Source: Chloroflexota bacterium (lineage in GTDB: Bacteria; Chloroflexota; Ktedonobacteria; Ktedonobacterales; JADMIN01). Taken from it: DNA of 64,000 nt. The DNA lies in the NCBI GenBank assembly GCA_021323855.1, contig JAJPKE010000045.1:1-64000 (forward strand), written 5' to 3'. Position numbers and translations under genes: made by a program. Positions 43,069-51,060 of the stretch are shown here, piece after piece. Below the pieces are notes generated by a model. That model saw only the letters and a list, made by a program, of their open reading frames with translations, was not told the DNA's origin and did not search any database. How positions within the stretch are numbered: the first letter of the stretch is position 1; each line of letters begins with the position of its first letter.

Positions 43069-43569
43069 TCATCCTAGACGGCCTGTGGGAGAGCGGCGCA
43101 GCACCGCACGAGTCGCCAGCGCAGAAACAATCATGGCGAGAACACCGGCACCAATGAGTTGCCAGAGCCAGCCAACAGCCTTCATATACACAATGCTCAG
43201 GATACAGGCGCCAGCCCCTAGAATGAGCATGATGATGTCTGAGCGTCTGGAAAGCGGGAGGATGGGATACCAGCCAAAGGCAGCAAAGAGGCTAAAAACC
43301 AGCCCAATGGCAAATATCACTACGACGAAGCGGTGGTCCATTTCCGCCCATTGCAATCCAAGAGCGTAACTGAGGATAGCGCAGAATACCAGAATGCCTA
43401 GCGCAATTAGCGCAAACCCTGTGACATAGTATTTGATGAGGTATCCTACAAAATCTCCTATTGCCTTACCCATTGTCTCATGTTCATCCATTGTTTCGTA
43501 GTCGTCTATTGTCTCATCTTCATCTTCATCTTCATTCGCATCTTCGTCCGTCGTTTCGTGGTAGTCCAT
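43069..43569 (-). CDS. Membrane protein with acidic N-terminal tail
   Basis: 166 residues. The first 32 are extremely acidic with repeated Asp-Glu and ETMDEHETM units (encoded by short imperfect repeats). Four predicted membrane segments follow, starting YVTGFALIALGILVFCAIL. An AAGGGG ribosome site precedes the start. No family recognised. Same strand as the lipoprotein gene 75 bp upstream of it. Confidence 0.62.
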   Translation of the reverse strand: MDYHETTDEDANEDEDEDETIDDYETMDEHETMGKAIGDFVGYLIKYYVTGFALIALGILVFCAILSYALGLQWAEMDHRFVVVIFAIGLVFSLFAAFGWYPILPLSRRSDIIMLILGAGACILSIVYMKAVGWLWQLIGAGVLAMIVSALATRAVLRRSPTGRLG

Positions 43570-43644
43570 CGCTTCGCGTCCCCTTTCCAGATGAGTCTCC
43601 CATCAAAGGCTGCACCTCATGTGCGCCATCGCCATAGGCAACTC

Positions 43645-44382
43645 CTACTGCCCAACTGTTGGGAGGTTGATAGTAACGCCAGTGTTGAAGGCGGTGTAGA
43701 TCAATGTGTCATCTTGAGGCGTACTACCTGTCACGTGTGCCACAAGTTTGACTGGCAGATATGTATCCTGACGCAAATAGATGTCAATCACAGCACTATC
43801 TGTTTCATTGGCATTATAGATGTCAGGAGCAGTTAAGGTGCCACGTATATGCCATGTTGTTATGCCACTAACCTGCTCTTTCCCAACTAATGTAGCGCTT
43901 GAAAGTTGCTGATAAATGAGCGGTATATTCGCTAGTTCAAAAGCTGCTGGCGGCCCCTCTGATTTATGCCAAGTTGTGCCAGCAGTACCGGGTAGGAGAC
44001 TATCTCTGAAATAAACGACCTTAGTAGCATAATCAGCGATATCCTCCAATGTATCCGCAGGATAGTCTGTAGGAGCGGTGCGGACATGAACATCTGAGCG
44101 ATAGGGGTGGAGAGTTACCTTCCCCTGACCAATGAAATGGTCAATCGTACCAGAAAGCTCCTGGTTAACCCACGTAATCGTAAAGGTGGCATCGAGCAGA
44201 TGGGCTGCGCGCGCTTTCGCAATGATCTGCTGCCCGGCTGATACTGCACTGCTGCTTGCTGTGCCGCCACATCCTATTATGCTCGTCAGCATACATAGCA
44301 TGCACAGTCCTAGCAACACATCTCGGCGCTTTTGGTTGTCCAGATGTAGCGACATCTTCATCATGCGTATGTATTTCCTCAT
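43645..44382 (-). CDS. Lipoprotein, LppX/LprG-like (LolA-fold) candidate
   Basis: About 245 residues. Lipobox in LTSIIGC, then an open-barrel domain: IIAKARAAHLLDATFTITW, GKVTLHPYRSDVHVRT, TTWHKSEGP, ATLVGKEQVSGITTWHIRGTL and AVIDIYLRQDTYLPVKLVAHV. This order of strands and the 'gettable-then-WIDxxTxLP' layout resemble LppX/LprAFG and related lipid-carrier lipoproteins. The start is taken at 44382 (MRKYIRMM); 44400 is also open. Mycobacterial LprG carries phosphatidylinositol mannosides, which is suggestive here given the 13-20 kb cluster. Confidence 0.55.
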   Translation of the reverse strand: MRKYIRMMKMSLHLDNQKRRDVLLGLCMLCMLTSIIGCGGTASSSAVSAGQQIIAKARAAHLLDATFTITWVNQELSGTIDHFIGQGKVTLHPYRSDVHVRTAPTDYPADTLEDIADYATKVVYFRDSLLPGTAGTTWHKSEGPPAAFELANIPLIYQQLSSATLVGKEQVSGITTWHIRGTLTAPDIYNANETDSAVIDIYLRQDTYLPVKLVAHVTGSTPQDDTLIYTAFNTGVTINLPTVGQ

Positions 44383-44564
44383 GGCATTGCTCCCTCTCAA
44401 TCGCTGCCATTTCGTGTATGTTTATTGCTTTGCGGTTCACGTCTCCCATCTCCTACACGCACGGAGAGCGGGCACTATTCCATCCTATCAGAACAGGGCA
44501 AGTCCGCCGGTTGGATACGTTAGATGAACTGGATGGCCCTGCCTCTGGCTAGCCCAGGATTCCC

Positions 44565-44738
44565 CGTGGACAAGGCGGTGGATAAAGTCGTGGATAAGTT
44601 CGTCAACTGCACCCTCTGTGTGGATAACATGGGATAACCGCCAAACTCGCCCGCGCCGCTTGACAAAAGATGTAAAAAGTGGCGCATCTCCCTTGCCGTT
44701 TCCCCCAGCTTATCCACATATCCACTCGCTGTGGATAA
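44565..44738. other. oriC: DnaA-box cluster, candidate origin of replication
   Basis: Three perfect DnaA boxes lie within 120 bp: TGTGGATAA at 44619-44627 and 44730-44738 (reverse) and TTATCCACA at 44710-44718 (forward). One-mismatch boxes are at 44577-44585 and 44589-44597, and weaker ones at 44565-44573, 44629-44637 and 44718-44726. A modestly A-rich stretch (44659-44680) lies in the middle. The cluster is in a gene-free region upstream of dnaB-dnaD-dnaC. Strong as a DnaA-binding locus; the origin call is inferred, and dnaA/dnaN are not in the window. Confidence 0.65.
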
Positions 44739-44839
44739 CACCCCGTTTGCCAAATCGTCTTGCTTCAGGTACTCTCATGGGTACCCCCATCGCTCACGGA
44801 GTCCGCTTATGGGTATCCTGCTGAGCTAACCGACTGCGG

Positions 44840-44868
44840 TTGACGACGCCGCTACGATGCTCTATGAT
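44840..44868 (+). promoter_or_regulatory. Promoter of the dnaB-dnaD-dnaC operon
   Basis: TTGACG (44840-44845), 17-bp spacer, TATGAT (44863-44868). About 100 bases downstream of the last DnaA box; the leader before dnaB is about 165 nt and includes GTGTGGTTGC repeats (44981-45010). Confidence 0.6.
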
Positions 44869-45041
44869 CGTAGAATGGGCGTTCTACCAACAGGCGGTGT
44901 GGTTGGGGAATACGCATCAGTGCGATGGCTGAGATGAATTTGTATCTCAGGCATTGCTGGCCTTGTATTTCATGCGCGTAGTGTGTGGTTGCGTGGTTGC
45001 GTGTGGTTGCGCTAGCAGTGGCAGGGTCGGAGGTTGGCGCT

Positions 45042-46388
45042 ATGGCCGTGGAAAAGCTCCTTCCGCAGAATGTAGAGGCGGAGGCTGGGGTATTGGGCAG
45101 CCTGCTCATAGACCCCGAAGCGCTGGTACAGGTCGGCGAATTTCTGCGGCCAGATGACTTCTACCGCGACGCTCACCGCATCATCTACGAGGCGGTGCTC
45201 GACCTCTACGAAGCCGGCGACCCCACCGACCTGATTACGCTGACCGATGAACTGGCACGGCGTGGCAAGCTGGACGAGATCGGTGGCATCGGCTACGTCT
45301 CTTCGCTCGCCAACCAGGTGCCCACCAGCGCCAACGTCGAGTATTACGCGCGCATCGTCGAACGCACCGCCATTCTGCGCAGGCTGATTCACGCGGCGGG
45401 ACAGATCGCCGGTGTCGCCTATAACGAGCCGGACGCAGCGGCGGCGCTAGACGAAGCAGAAAAGCTGGTCTTCAACGTCAGCCAGCGCTATGTGCGCGAA
45501 GAGTTTGAGCATATCCGCGATACGCTCCGCGAGTACATTGACAAGCTGGACCAGTTGCACGAGCGGCGCGGCACCATCGTCGGCGTGCCCACCGGCTTCA
45601 ATGACCTCGATAAGATGACCGGCGGCCTGCAAAAATCCGACCTGATAATACTGGCAGCTCGTCCTGCGGTTGGTAAAACTGCCCTGTCGCTTTCCCTGGC
45701 GCATAACACGTCGCTCAAGCATGGGCATGGGGTGGCGCTCTTCAGCCTGGAGATGAGCAAAGAGCAGCTAGTCGCGCGCCTCCTCTCGATGGACGCGATG
45801 GTGGATCAGCAGCGGCTGCGCACTGGCTACATTGACGACGACGAATGGGAGCGCATCAGTGATTCCGTGGGCCGGCTCTCCGAGGCCAATATCTACATTG
45901 ACGATACGCCGGGCATCTCGCTGGTGGAGATGCGCAGCAAGGCGCGGCGCCTGATGATGGAGCATGGCTTCGATCTTTTGATCGTGGACTATCTGCAACT
46001 GATGCAGGGCAGTGGTGGCAGCAATTTCGGCCATGAGAACCGTGTCCAGCAGATTTCGGAGATCAGCCGTGGCCTGAAGATTCTTGCCCGCGAACTGAAT
46101 GTGCCGGTGCTGGCGCTCTCGCAGCTTTCGCGCGCTGTGGAGAGCCGCACCGATAAGAAGCCGCAGCTTTCAGATTTGCGCGAATCCGGCTCCATCGAGC
46201 AGGACGCCGATATCGTCATGTTCATCTACCGCGACGAGGTATACAACCCCGACACCGACCGTCCGAATATCGCCGACATCATCGTCGCCAAGCACCGCAA
46301 TGGTCCGGTTGGCCAGATCAGTCTGTTTTTCCAGGCCGAGCAAACCCGCTACCGCGATCTGGAACTGCGCGCGCCTGATGATTACTAG
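45042..46388 (+). CDS. dnaB: Replicative DNA helicase DnaB
   Basis: Hexameric helicase of the replication fork, 448 residues. N-terminal domain starts LLPQNVEAEAGVLGSLLIDPEAL. The RecA-like domain has Walker A RPAVGKTALSL, then ALFSLEMSKEQL, Walker B LLIVDYLQLM and the SQLSRAVESRTDKKPQLSDLRESGSIEQDAD arginine-finger region. No intein. ATG 45042 has GGAGG (45029-45033) 8 nt upstream; the frame is open 19 codons earlier through a repeat-derived stretch. First gene of a primosome operon. Confidence 0.97.
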   Translation: MAVEKLLPQNVEAEAGVLGSLLIDPEALVQVGEFLRPDDFYRDAHRIIYEAVLDLYEAGDPTDLITLTDELARRGKLDEIGGIGYVSSLANQVPTSANVEYYARIVERTAILRRLIHAAGQIAGVAYNEPDAAAALDEAEKLVFNVSQRYVREEFEHIRDTLREYIDKLDQLHERRGTIVGVPTGFNDLDKMTGGLQKSDLIILAARPAVGKTALSLSLAHNTSLKHGHGVALFSLEMSKEQLVARLLSMDAMVDQQRLRTGYIDDDEWERISDSVGRLSEANIYIDDTPGISLVEMRSKARRLMMEHGFDLLIVDYLQLMQGSGGSNFGHENRVQQISEISRGLKILARELNVPVLALSQLSRAVESRTDKKPQLSDLRESGSIEQDADIVMFIYRDEVYNPDTDRPNIADIIVAKHRNGPVGQISLFFQAEQTRYRDLELRAPDDY

Positions 46389-46408
46389 CGCCTGAAGGGA
46401 GCCTTGCT

Positions 46409-47107
46409 ATGCCAGCCTTCGCCGGGTTTCCTCCTGGCAAAAGCCCTTATATTCCGTTGCCGGAGCAGTTCTTTACCACGCTGTTGCCGGAGATCGAAGA
46501 TGTCAGCGAGTTGAAAGTGACGCTGCACCTCTTCTGGCTGCTCTTTCGCAAGTATGGCGACCCGCGTTGCGCCAGCGACCGTGAACTGCTGGCTGACCCA
46601 TTGCTCCGCCGCGCGTTACGCCGGCAGGGCGATCCACGTCCCATCGAAGAGCGGCTGCGCGCGGCGCTGGAACTGGCGCTGGCGCGTGGGACACTGCTGC
46701 GAGTGCGTGTGCGCGTGGATGATGAGATCATCACCTGGTATTTCTTCAACACCGACCGCAGCCGGCAAGCGGTGGCGCGGCTGCTACGCGGCGAAGAATC
46801 GCCGGAATTGCTCTTGGAGCTAGAAGGACCGGCGGGAGCGCCGAACGACGAAGATGAACATGAGTATGCCATCGAACTGGAGCGGCCCAACATCTTCGTC
46901 CTCTATGAGCAGAACATCGGCCTGTTGCCGCCACTCTTGGCTGAAGAATTACGCGAGGCCGAACAGACGTATCCATATGAATGGATTGAAGAAGCGTTCC
47001 GGCTGGCGATTCAGCAGAACAAGCGTCGTTGGAGTTATATTCGCGCCATCTTACAGCGTTGGGAGATCGAGGGAAAAGGGGAGGCAGGACATGGAACGCA
47101 TGGGTGA
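46409..47107 (+). CDS. DnaD-like primosomal protein
   Basis: 232 residues. The N-terminal part (PLPEQFFTTLLPEIEDVSELKVTLHLFWLLF) is a winged-helix-like DnaD N-domain. The C-terminal part (FVLYEQNIGLLPPLLAEELREAEQTYPYEWIEEAFRLAIQQNKRRWSYIRAILQRW) is a full DnaD/DnaB2 domain with the YIRxILxxW signature. It lies 20 bp after dnaB and overlaps the helicase-loader gene by 17 bp. In Firmicutes such proteins remodel the origin and recruit DnaB. Confidence 0.88.
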   Translation: MPAFAGFPPGKSPYIPLPEQFFTTLLPEIEDVSELKVTLHLFWLLFRKYGDPRCASDRELLADPLLRRALRRQGDPRPIEERLRAALELALARGTLLRVRVRVDDEIITWYFFNTDRSRQAVARLLRGEESPELLLELEGPAGAPNDEDEHEYAIELERPNIFVLYEQNIGLLPPLLAEELREAEQTYPYEWIEEAFRLAIQQNKRRWSYIRAILQRWEIEGKGEAGHGTHG

Positions 47108-48482
47108 TATCCTCGCCAGAACAGCCACCCGCCGTGCCAGCCAGCGCGGAACCGGCGCAGGAGCAGCAAAGCGGCTCAGCCAGGCGCGGCAGATGAGCGG
47201 CGCGAATACGGTCAACACCATCAATAGTGCGAATGGGGTAAGTGGCGTGCGCACTGCTGCCACCGCGCGGCGCACGAGCGGCACGAGCGCCGCCAATGCC
47301 ACCAACCCAGGGAGCGCGGCCAGCGTTGGATCGAGCGTGCCCTCGCGGCTGGCGAACATCCGCCATGTGCGACCGGAGGCCGCCGATGTCGCGCCCGCCG
47401 GTGCGCAACCACAGCCGCAACCGGCGAACATCAAACCGGCGGACAGCCTGACCGGTCCCGCTGGCGTAGATAGTGACCAGATACTCGAACTGCCAGCACG
47501 CCAGCACACAAAACCCGCGCCGGTGACGCCGTTACCGCGACGGCGCACGCTGGCGGCTCGTGGCTCCGCTGCGCAGCCGGAGGAGCCGCCGATTCCGGCT
47601 GCCATGACGCCGCTTCGTGACCTTGCGCAAGGGTTCCTCGCGCGGCGCGCCGCTGCCCCAGCCGCCGCACCGGTGGATTCTGAGAACGAGCAGGCAACTC
47701 GCCAGCCAACGCCCAAAAAGCGCGCCAGCAGAGCCAAACAACCGGATGTTTGCCCGCTCTGTGGTGGCGCGGGCTATGTGCGGCTGGATGTGCCGGTGGG
47801 CGACCCGGCCTTTGGCAAGCCAGTGCCCTGCCAGTGCCGCGAACGCGAATGGGAGGAGCGACGCCGGCTCGATCTGCGCCGTTTCTCCAGCCTCGACCCG
47901 TTCTATGACAAGACCTTCGCCACGTTTGACCAGAAGGCGCCGGGGGTGCGCGAAGCCTACGAGGTTGCGCGCCGCTATGCCGAGGACCCAGAGGGCTGGT
48001 TAGTGCTGCGCGGCGGCTACGGCTGTGGCAAGACGCATCTCGCCGCCGCCATCGCCAATGCGCACCTCGCGGCGGGTGCGCATGTCTTCTTCTCCATCGT
48101 GCCGGACCTGCTGGACCATCTGCGCGCCGCCTTCGCGCCCAATAGCGAACTGCGCTATGACGAGATGTTCGACAAAATCCGCGAGGCTGGTCTGCTCGTG
48201 CTGGACGACCTGGGCGCGGAGAACGGCACTGCCTGGGCGACGGAAAAGCTCTTCCAGATCATCAACTATCGCTATAATTTCCGCATGCCCACGGTCATCA
48301 CCACCAACAGCCGGTTACTCTCGCATATGGATGAGCGCATCGCCTCGCGGCTCTCCGATATCGCGCTGGTGCATACCATCGTCATCGAGGCGCCGGACTA
48401 TCGCAAGCGCCACACCAACGGTGCGCCACGCGCCGGGCAGAATGGCAGCGGCGGCCAGCGCGGGCGCGGCCAGGCGCGCTGA
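47091..48482 (+). CDS. DnaC/DnaI-like AAA+ helicase loader with long disordered N-terminus
   Basis: 463 residues. Residues 1-215 are Ala/Thr/Pro-rich and probably unstructured. A zinc knuckle follows (Cys221, Cys224, Cys247, Cys249). The C-terminal AAA+ ATPase has Walker A GGYGCGKTH (308-316), Walker B LLVLDDLG and sensor VITTNS. ATG 47091 has GGGGAGG 6 nt upstream and overlaps the DnaD-like gene. Loads DnaB at the origin by analogy. The 200-residue linker is far longer than in typical DnaC or DnaI. Confidence 0.88.
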   Translation: MERMGDILARTATRRASQRGTGAGAAKRLSQARQMSGANTVNTINSANGVSGVRTAATARRTSGTSAANATNPGSAASVGSSVPSRLANIRHVRPEAADVAPAGAQPQPQPANIKPADSLTGPAGVDSDQILELPARQHTKPAPVTPLPRRRTLAARGSAAQPEEPPIPAAMTPLRDLAQGFLARRAAAPAAAPVDSENEQATRQPTPKKRASRAKQPDVCPLCGGAGYVRLDVPVGDPAFGKPVPCQCREREWEERRRLDLRRFSSLDPFYDKTFATFDQKAPGVREAYEVARRYAEDPEGWLVLRGGYGCGKTHLAAAIANAHLAAGAHVFFSIVPDLLDHLRAAFAPNSELRYDEMFDKIREAGLLVLDDLGAENGTAWATEKLFQIINYRYNFRMPTVITTNSRLLSHMDERIASRLSDIALVHTIVIEAPDYRKRHTNGAPRAGQNGSGGQRGRGQAR

Positions 48483-48547
48483 ACTTCTGTTAAAGCGTGT
48501 TCCCTGGGCACGTCCTTTGCATTAGCAGCAAGTGGTGTTGAGTGTCG

Positions 48548-48641
48548 CGGCAGTGAACTGCCGACGCACGCGATGACAGCCTGAAGGCCCTTCCCCGCAC
48601 GGCTTCAGCCGATTCTGCCGTGCGCCGGCTTTTCAAAGCCG
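48548..48641. repeat. Double-hairpin dispersed repeat, copy B (inverted)
   Basis: Begins CGGCAGTGAACTGCCG (48548-48563) and ends CGGCTTTTCAAAGCCG (48626-48641), with a GGCTTCAGCC block between. Inverted relative to copies A and C. Confidence 0.8.
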
Positions 48642-48672
48642 CGAGCAGAGGCATATGGTGCGGCGGTAGACA

Positions 48673-48681
48673 TGTTATAAT
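48673..48681 (+). promoter_or_regulatory. Extended -10 promoter of the isocitrate dehydrogenase gene
   Basis: TGTTATAAT, an extended -10 with perfect TATAAT (48676-48681), about 120 bases before the start codon; the -35 is weak. Confidence 0.5.
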
Positions 48682-48799
48682 CAGGAATGGCCCACGGGGC
48701 TTGGTCTACCTGTCCCCGGAGCAGCTGTTATTGCATACCGAAACACAGGTTTGTGGTCGTCCGCCCCAATGTGAGGAGTTGGACGTACCTGGAGGAACA

Positions 48800-49882
48800 A
48801 TGCCGTACGACGTGACGTTGATCCCCGGCGATGGTACCGGACCGGAGATCACGGAAGCAACCCGCCGTGTGCTAGAAGCCACGGGCGTGGAATTCAATTG
48901 GCACGTGCATCAGGCGGGGCTGAGCGTGCTTGAAAAGACCGGCACCGTGTTGCCTGAAGAAGTAATTGCCTCGATCCGCGAGACAAAAGTCGGCCTGAAG
49001 GGTCCGATCACCACCCCGGTCGGCAAGGGGTTTCGTAGCGCGAATGTGGCTCTGCGCAAGAGCCTTGATCTCTATGCCAACCTGCGCCCGGCCAAATCCT
49101 TCCCCGGTCTGCGCTCGCGCTATGAGAACATTGACCTGATTATCTGCCGCGAAAACACCGAAGACCTCTACGCCGGCATCGAGTTCCAGCGCGGCACACC
49201 CGAACTCGACGAACTGATTGACTTCATCGGTCGCGCCACCAAGACGAATCTCAGCCATGACGCGGCGATCAGCATCAAGTACATCTCAGTTCCCGCCAGC
49301 CGCCGCATCGTCAAGTTTGCCTTTGACTATGCCCGCGACAACAACCGCCGCAAGGTGACGGCTGTTCATAAGGCCAACATCATGAAATTCTCGGACGGCC
49401 TGTTCTTGCAGGTCGCCCAGGAAGTCGCTAAAGAGTACCCTGACATCCAGTTCGAGGACCGCATCGTAGACAACATGTGCATGCAACTCGTGCAGAAGCC
49501 GGAACTCTACGACGTGTTGGTGCTGCCGAACCTCTACGGCGACATCCTCTCGGACCTTTCGGCTGGGCTGATCGGCGGCTTGGGCGTGGCCCCTGGCGCG
49601 AATATCGGCGCTGATTACGCCGTCTTTGAGCCGGTGCATGGCAGCGCGCCCAAATATGCCGGTCAGAACAAGGTCAACCCGATGGCGATGATGTTCTCCG
49701 GCGTGCTGATGCTGCGTCACCTCAAAGAGCGTGAGGCGGCGAATCGCCTGGAGAGTGCGCTGGCCGCTGTCATCGCGGAGGGCAAGAACGTTACCTATGA
49801 CCTGAAGCCGCGCCCGGATGATCCCACTGCCGTCGGCACGTCGCAGGTGGCCGATGCCGTCATCGCAAAGATGAACGCATAA
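48800..49882 (+). CDS. NAD-dependent isocitrate dehydrogenase
   Basis: Oxidative decarboxylation of isocitrate to 2-oxoglutarate in the citric acid cycle. It has 360 residues, the short dimer-type family also containing isopropylmalate and homoisocitrate dehydrogenases. Motifs: [85 protein letters not shown] and [23 protein letters not shown]. The [10 protein letters not shown] and LYANLRP forms favour isocitrate over isopropylmalate. ATG 48800 follows GGAGG (48791-48795). No leu genes adjoin. Confidence 0.87.
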   Translation: MPYDVTLIPGDGTGPEITEATRRVLEATGVEFNWHVHQAGLSVLEKTGTVLPEEVIASIRETKVGLKGPITTPVGKGFRSANVALRKSLDLYANLRPAKSFPGLRSRYENIDLIICRENTEDLYAGIEFQRGTPELDELIDFIGRATKTNLSHDAAISIKYISVPASRRIVKFAFDYARDNNRRKVTAVHKANIMKFSDGLFLQVAQEVAKEYPDIQFEDRIVDNMCMQLVQKPELYDVLVLPNLYGDILSDLSAGLIGGLGVAPGANIGADYAVFEPVHGSAPKYAGQNKVNPMAMMFSGVLMLRHLKEREAANRLESALAAVIAEGKNVTYDLKPRPDDPTAVGTSQVADAVIAKMNA

Positions 49883-49998
49883 GCTGTTTCATCGCCGGTT
49901 ACGCCCGGTTGCCGCTTATCCAGTTATCGCTCCGCCTCCATAGATCGAGGCGGGGCGATGATGTTTTTGCGCTGGCTTTTCATAGTCTCACGAACTCT

Positions 49999-50110
49999 CG
50001 GCTTTGAAAAGCCGGAGCACACTATGACTGGACTGAAGTCCATAGCCATAGGGGAAGCTACTCTGTGTGGCTTTAGCCCGTTTGATCCGTGCGTCGGTAG
50101 TTTACTGCCG
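49999..50110. repeat. Double-hairpin dispersed repeat, copy C
   Basis: Opens CGGCTTTGAAAAGCCG (49999-50014, identical to copy A) and closes CGGTAGTTTACTGCCG (50095-50110), with GGACTGAAGTCC (50030-50041) and GGCTTTAGCC in the middle. Ends 24 bases before the next start codon. Confidence 0.8.
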
Positions 50111-50134
50111 CGATTTCCCAGCGAGAAAAGCGCC

Positions 50135-50974
50135 ATGAGCCTTGCGCTGAAGATCATCCTGACGCCGACATTGATTGGGCTGGCCAGCCTTGCCGGACGG
50201 CGCTGGGGGCCAGCGGTGAGCGGCTGGCTGGTGGGGCTGCCGTTTACCTCCGGGCCGGTCGCCTTTTTCCTTGCGCTCGATCATGGCACCACATTCGCCG
50301 CCGCCGCCGCTACTGGCACATTGACTGGAACGTTTTCTGAGGTGTTCTTCTGCCTAGCGTATGGCTGGTGCGCGTTGCTGTTTCCCTGGCCGGTGGCGGC
50401 ACTGTCTGGCGGCGCGGCGTTTCTCCTGGCAACGTTTGCCTTGCGCTATCTCACCTTGCCGCTTGTGCCAACATTCCTGTTTGCCGTAGTCGCGCTCACT
50501 ATCGGGCTGCGCCTCATGCGACCGATCATTGATCGTGCCAAACGGGCCACGCCCGCCAAAACGCCGCACTCATCAGAGCCATCATCAATAAACAAACCGC
50601 CATCCTGGGATCTACCGGCACGCATGGTGATTAGCACTGTTTTCGTCGTGTTGCTCACCGCCGTTGCGTCGGCGCTTGGTCCCCACCTGGCCGGTTTGCT
50701 TGCAACATTCCCGCTCTACGCCACCATTCTCGCTGCTTTCGCACACCAACAGCAGGGATCGCTTGCCGCCGCTGGCGTGTTGCGTGGCCTGTTGTTTGGA
50801 CTCTTCGCCTTCGCCAGCTTCTTTCTGGCGCTGGCGGCGCTCCTGCCACGGGTGGGCATCGCGCCGTCCTTCATGGCGGCGACTGCGTTATGTCTCGTGG
50901 TCCAGTTTGGCGCGCTCTGGGTGCTACGCCGCATGATGCGCGCTGAACGTGCCGGGGGATTGGCCGGCGTGTGA
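50135..50974 (+). CDS. Integral membrane protein of unknown function
   Basis: 279 residues with about eight predicted membrane segments in two similar halves. The first begins LKIILTPTLIGLASLAGRRWGPAVSGWLVGLPFTSGPVAFFLAL, and the second MVISTVFVVLLTAVASALGPHLAGLLATFPLYATILAAFAH. The recurrent Gly-Pro...Gly-Leu-x-x-x-Phe-Pro layout suggests an internally duplicated transporter-like fold. Start ATG 50135; the upstream open frame is only the repeat at 49999-50110. Function not recognised. Confidence 0.72.
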   Translation: MSLALKIILTPTLIGLASLAGRRWGPAVSGWLVGLPFTSGPVAFFLALDHGTTFAAAAATGTLTGTFSEVFFCLAYGWCALLFPWPVAALSGGAAFLLATFALRYLTLPLVPTFLFAVVALTIGLRLMRPIIDRAKRATPAKTPHSSEPSSINKPPSWDLPARMVISTVFVVLLTAVASALGPHLAGLLATFPLYATILAAFAHQQQGSLAAAGVLRGLLFGLFAFASFFLALAALLPRVGIAPSFMAATALCLVVQFGALWVLRRMMRAERAGGLAGV

Positions 50975-50976
50975 GT

Positions 50977-51020
50977 AGCCCCACCCCCGACCCCTCTCCC
51001 GTGCGCGGGAGAGGGGAGTG
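50977..51020. repeat. C-rich palindromic repeat
   Basis: CCCCACCCCCGACCCCTCTCCC and a matching GGGAGAGGGG form a hairpin directly after the membrane protein gene; a diverged relative of the 38798/42919 repeats. It could double as a terminator between converging genes. Confidence 0.65.
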
Positions 51021-51060
51021 CAGAGTGATGGGCGAATGGTGATGGTCCTTTCTGGTCATG

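Noticed and set aside
44985-45041. Extended dnaB N-terminus
   Set aside because: The first 19 codons come from GTGTGGTTGC repeats; ATG 45042 has a strong ribosome site and matches the family start.
48620-48799. N-terminal extension of isocitrate dehydrogenase
   Set aside because: It overlaps the double-hairpin repeat and the promoter; ATG 48800 with GGAGG gives the family's exact N-terminus.
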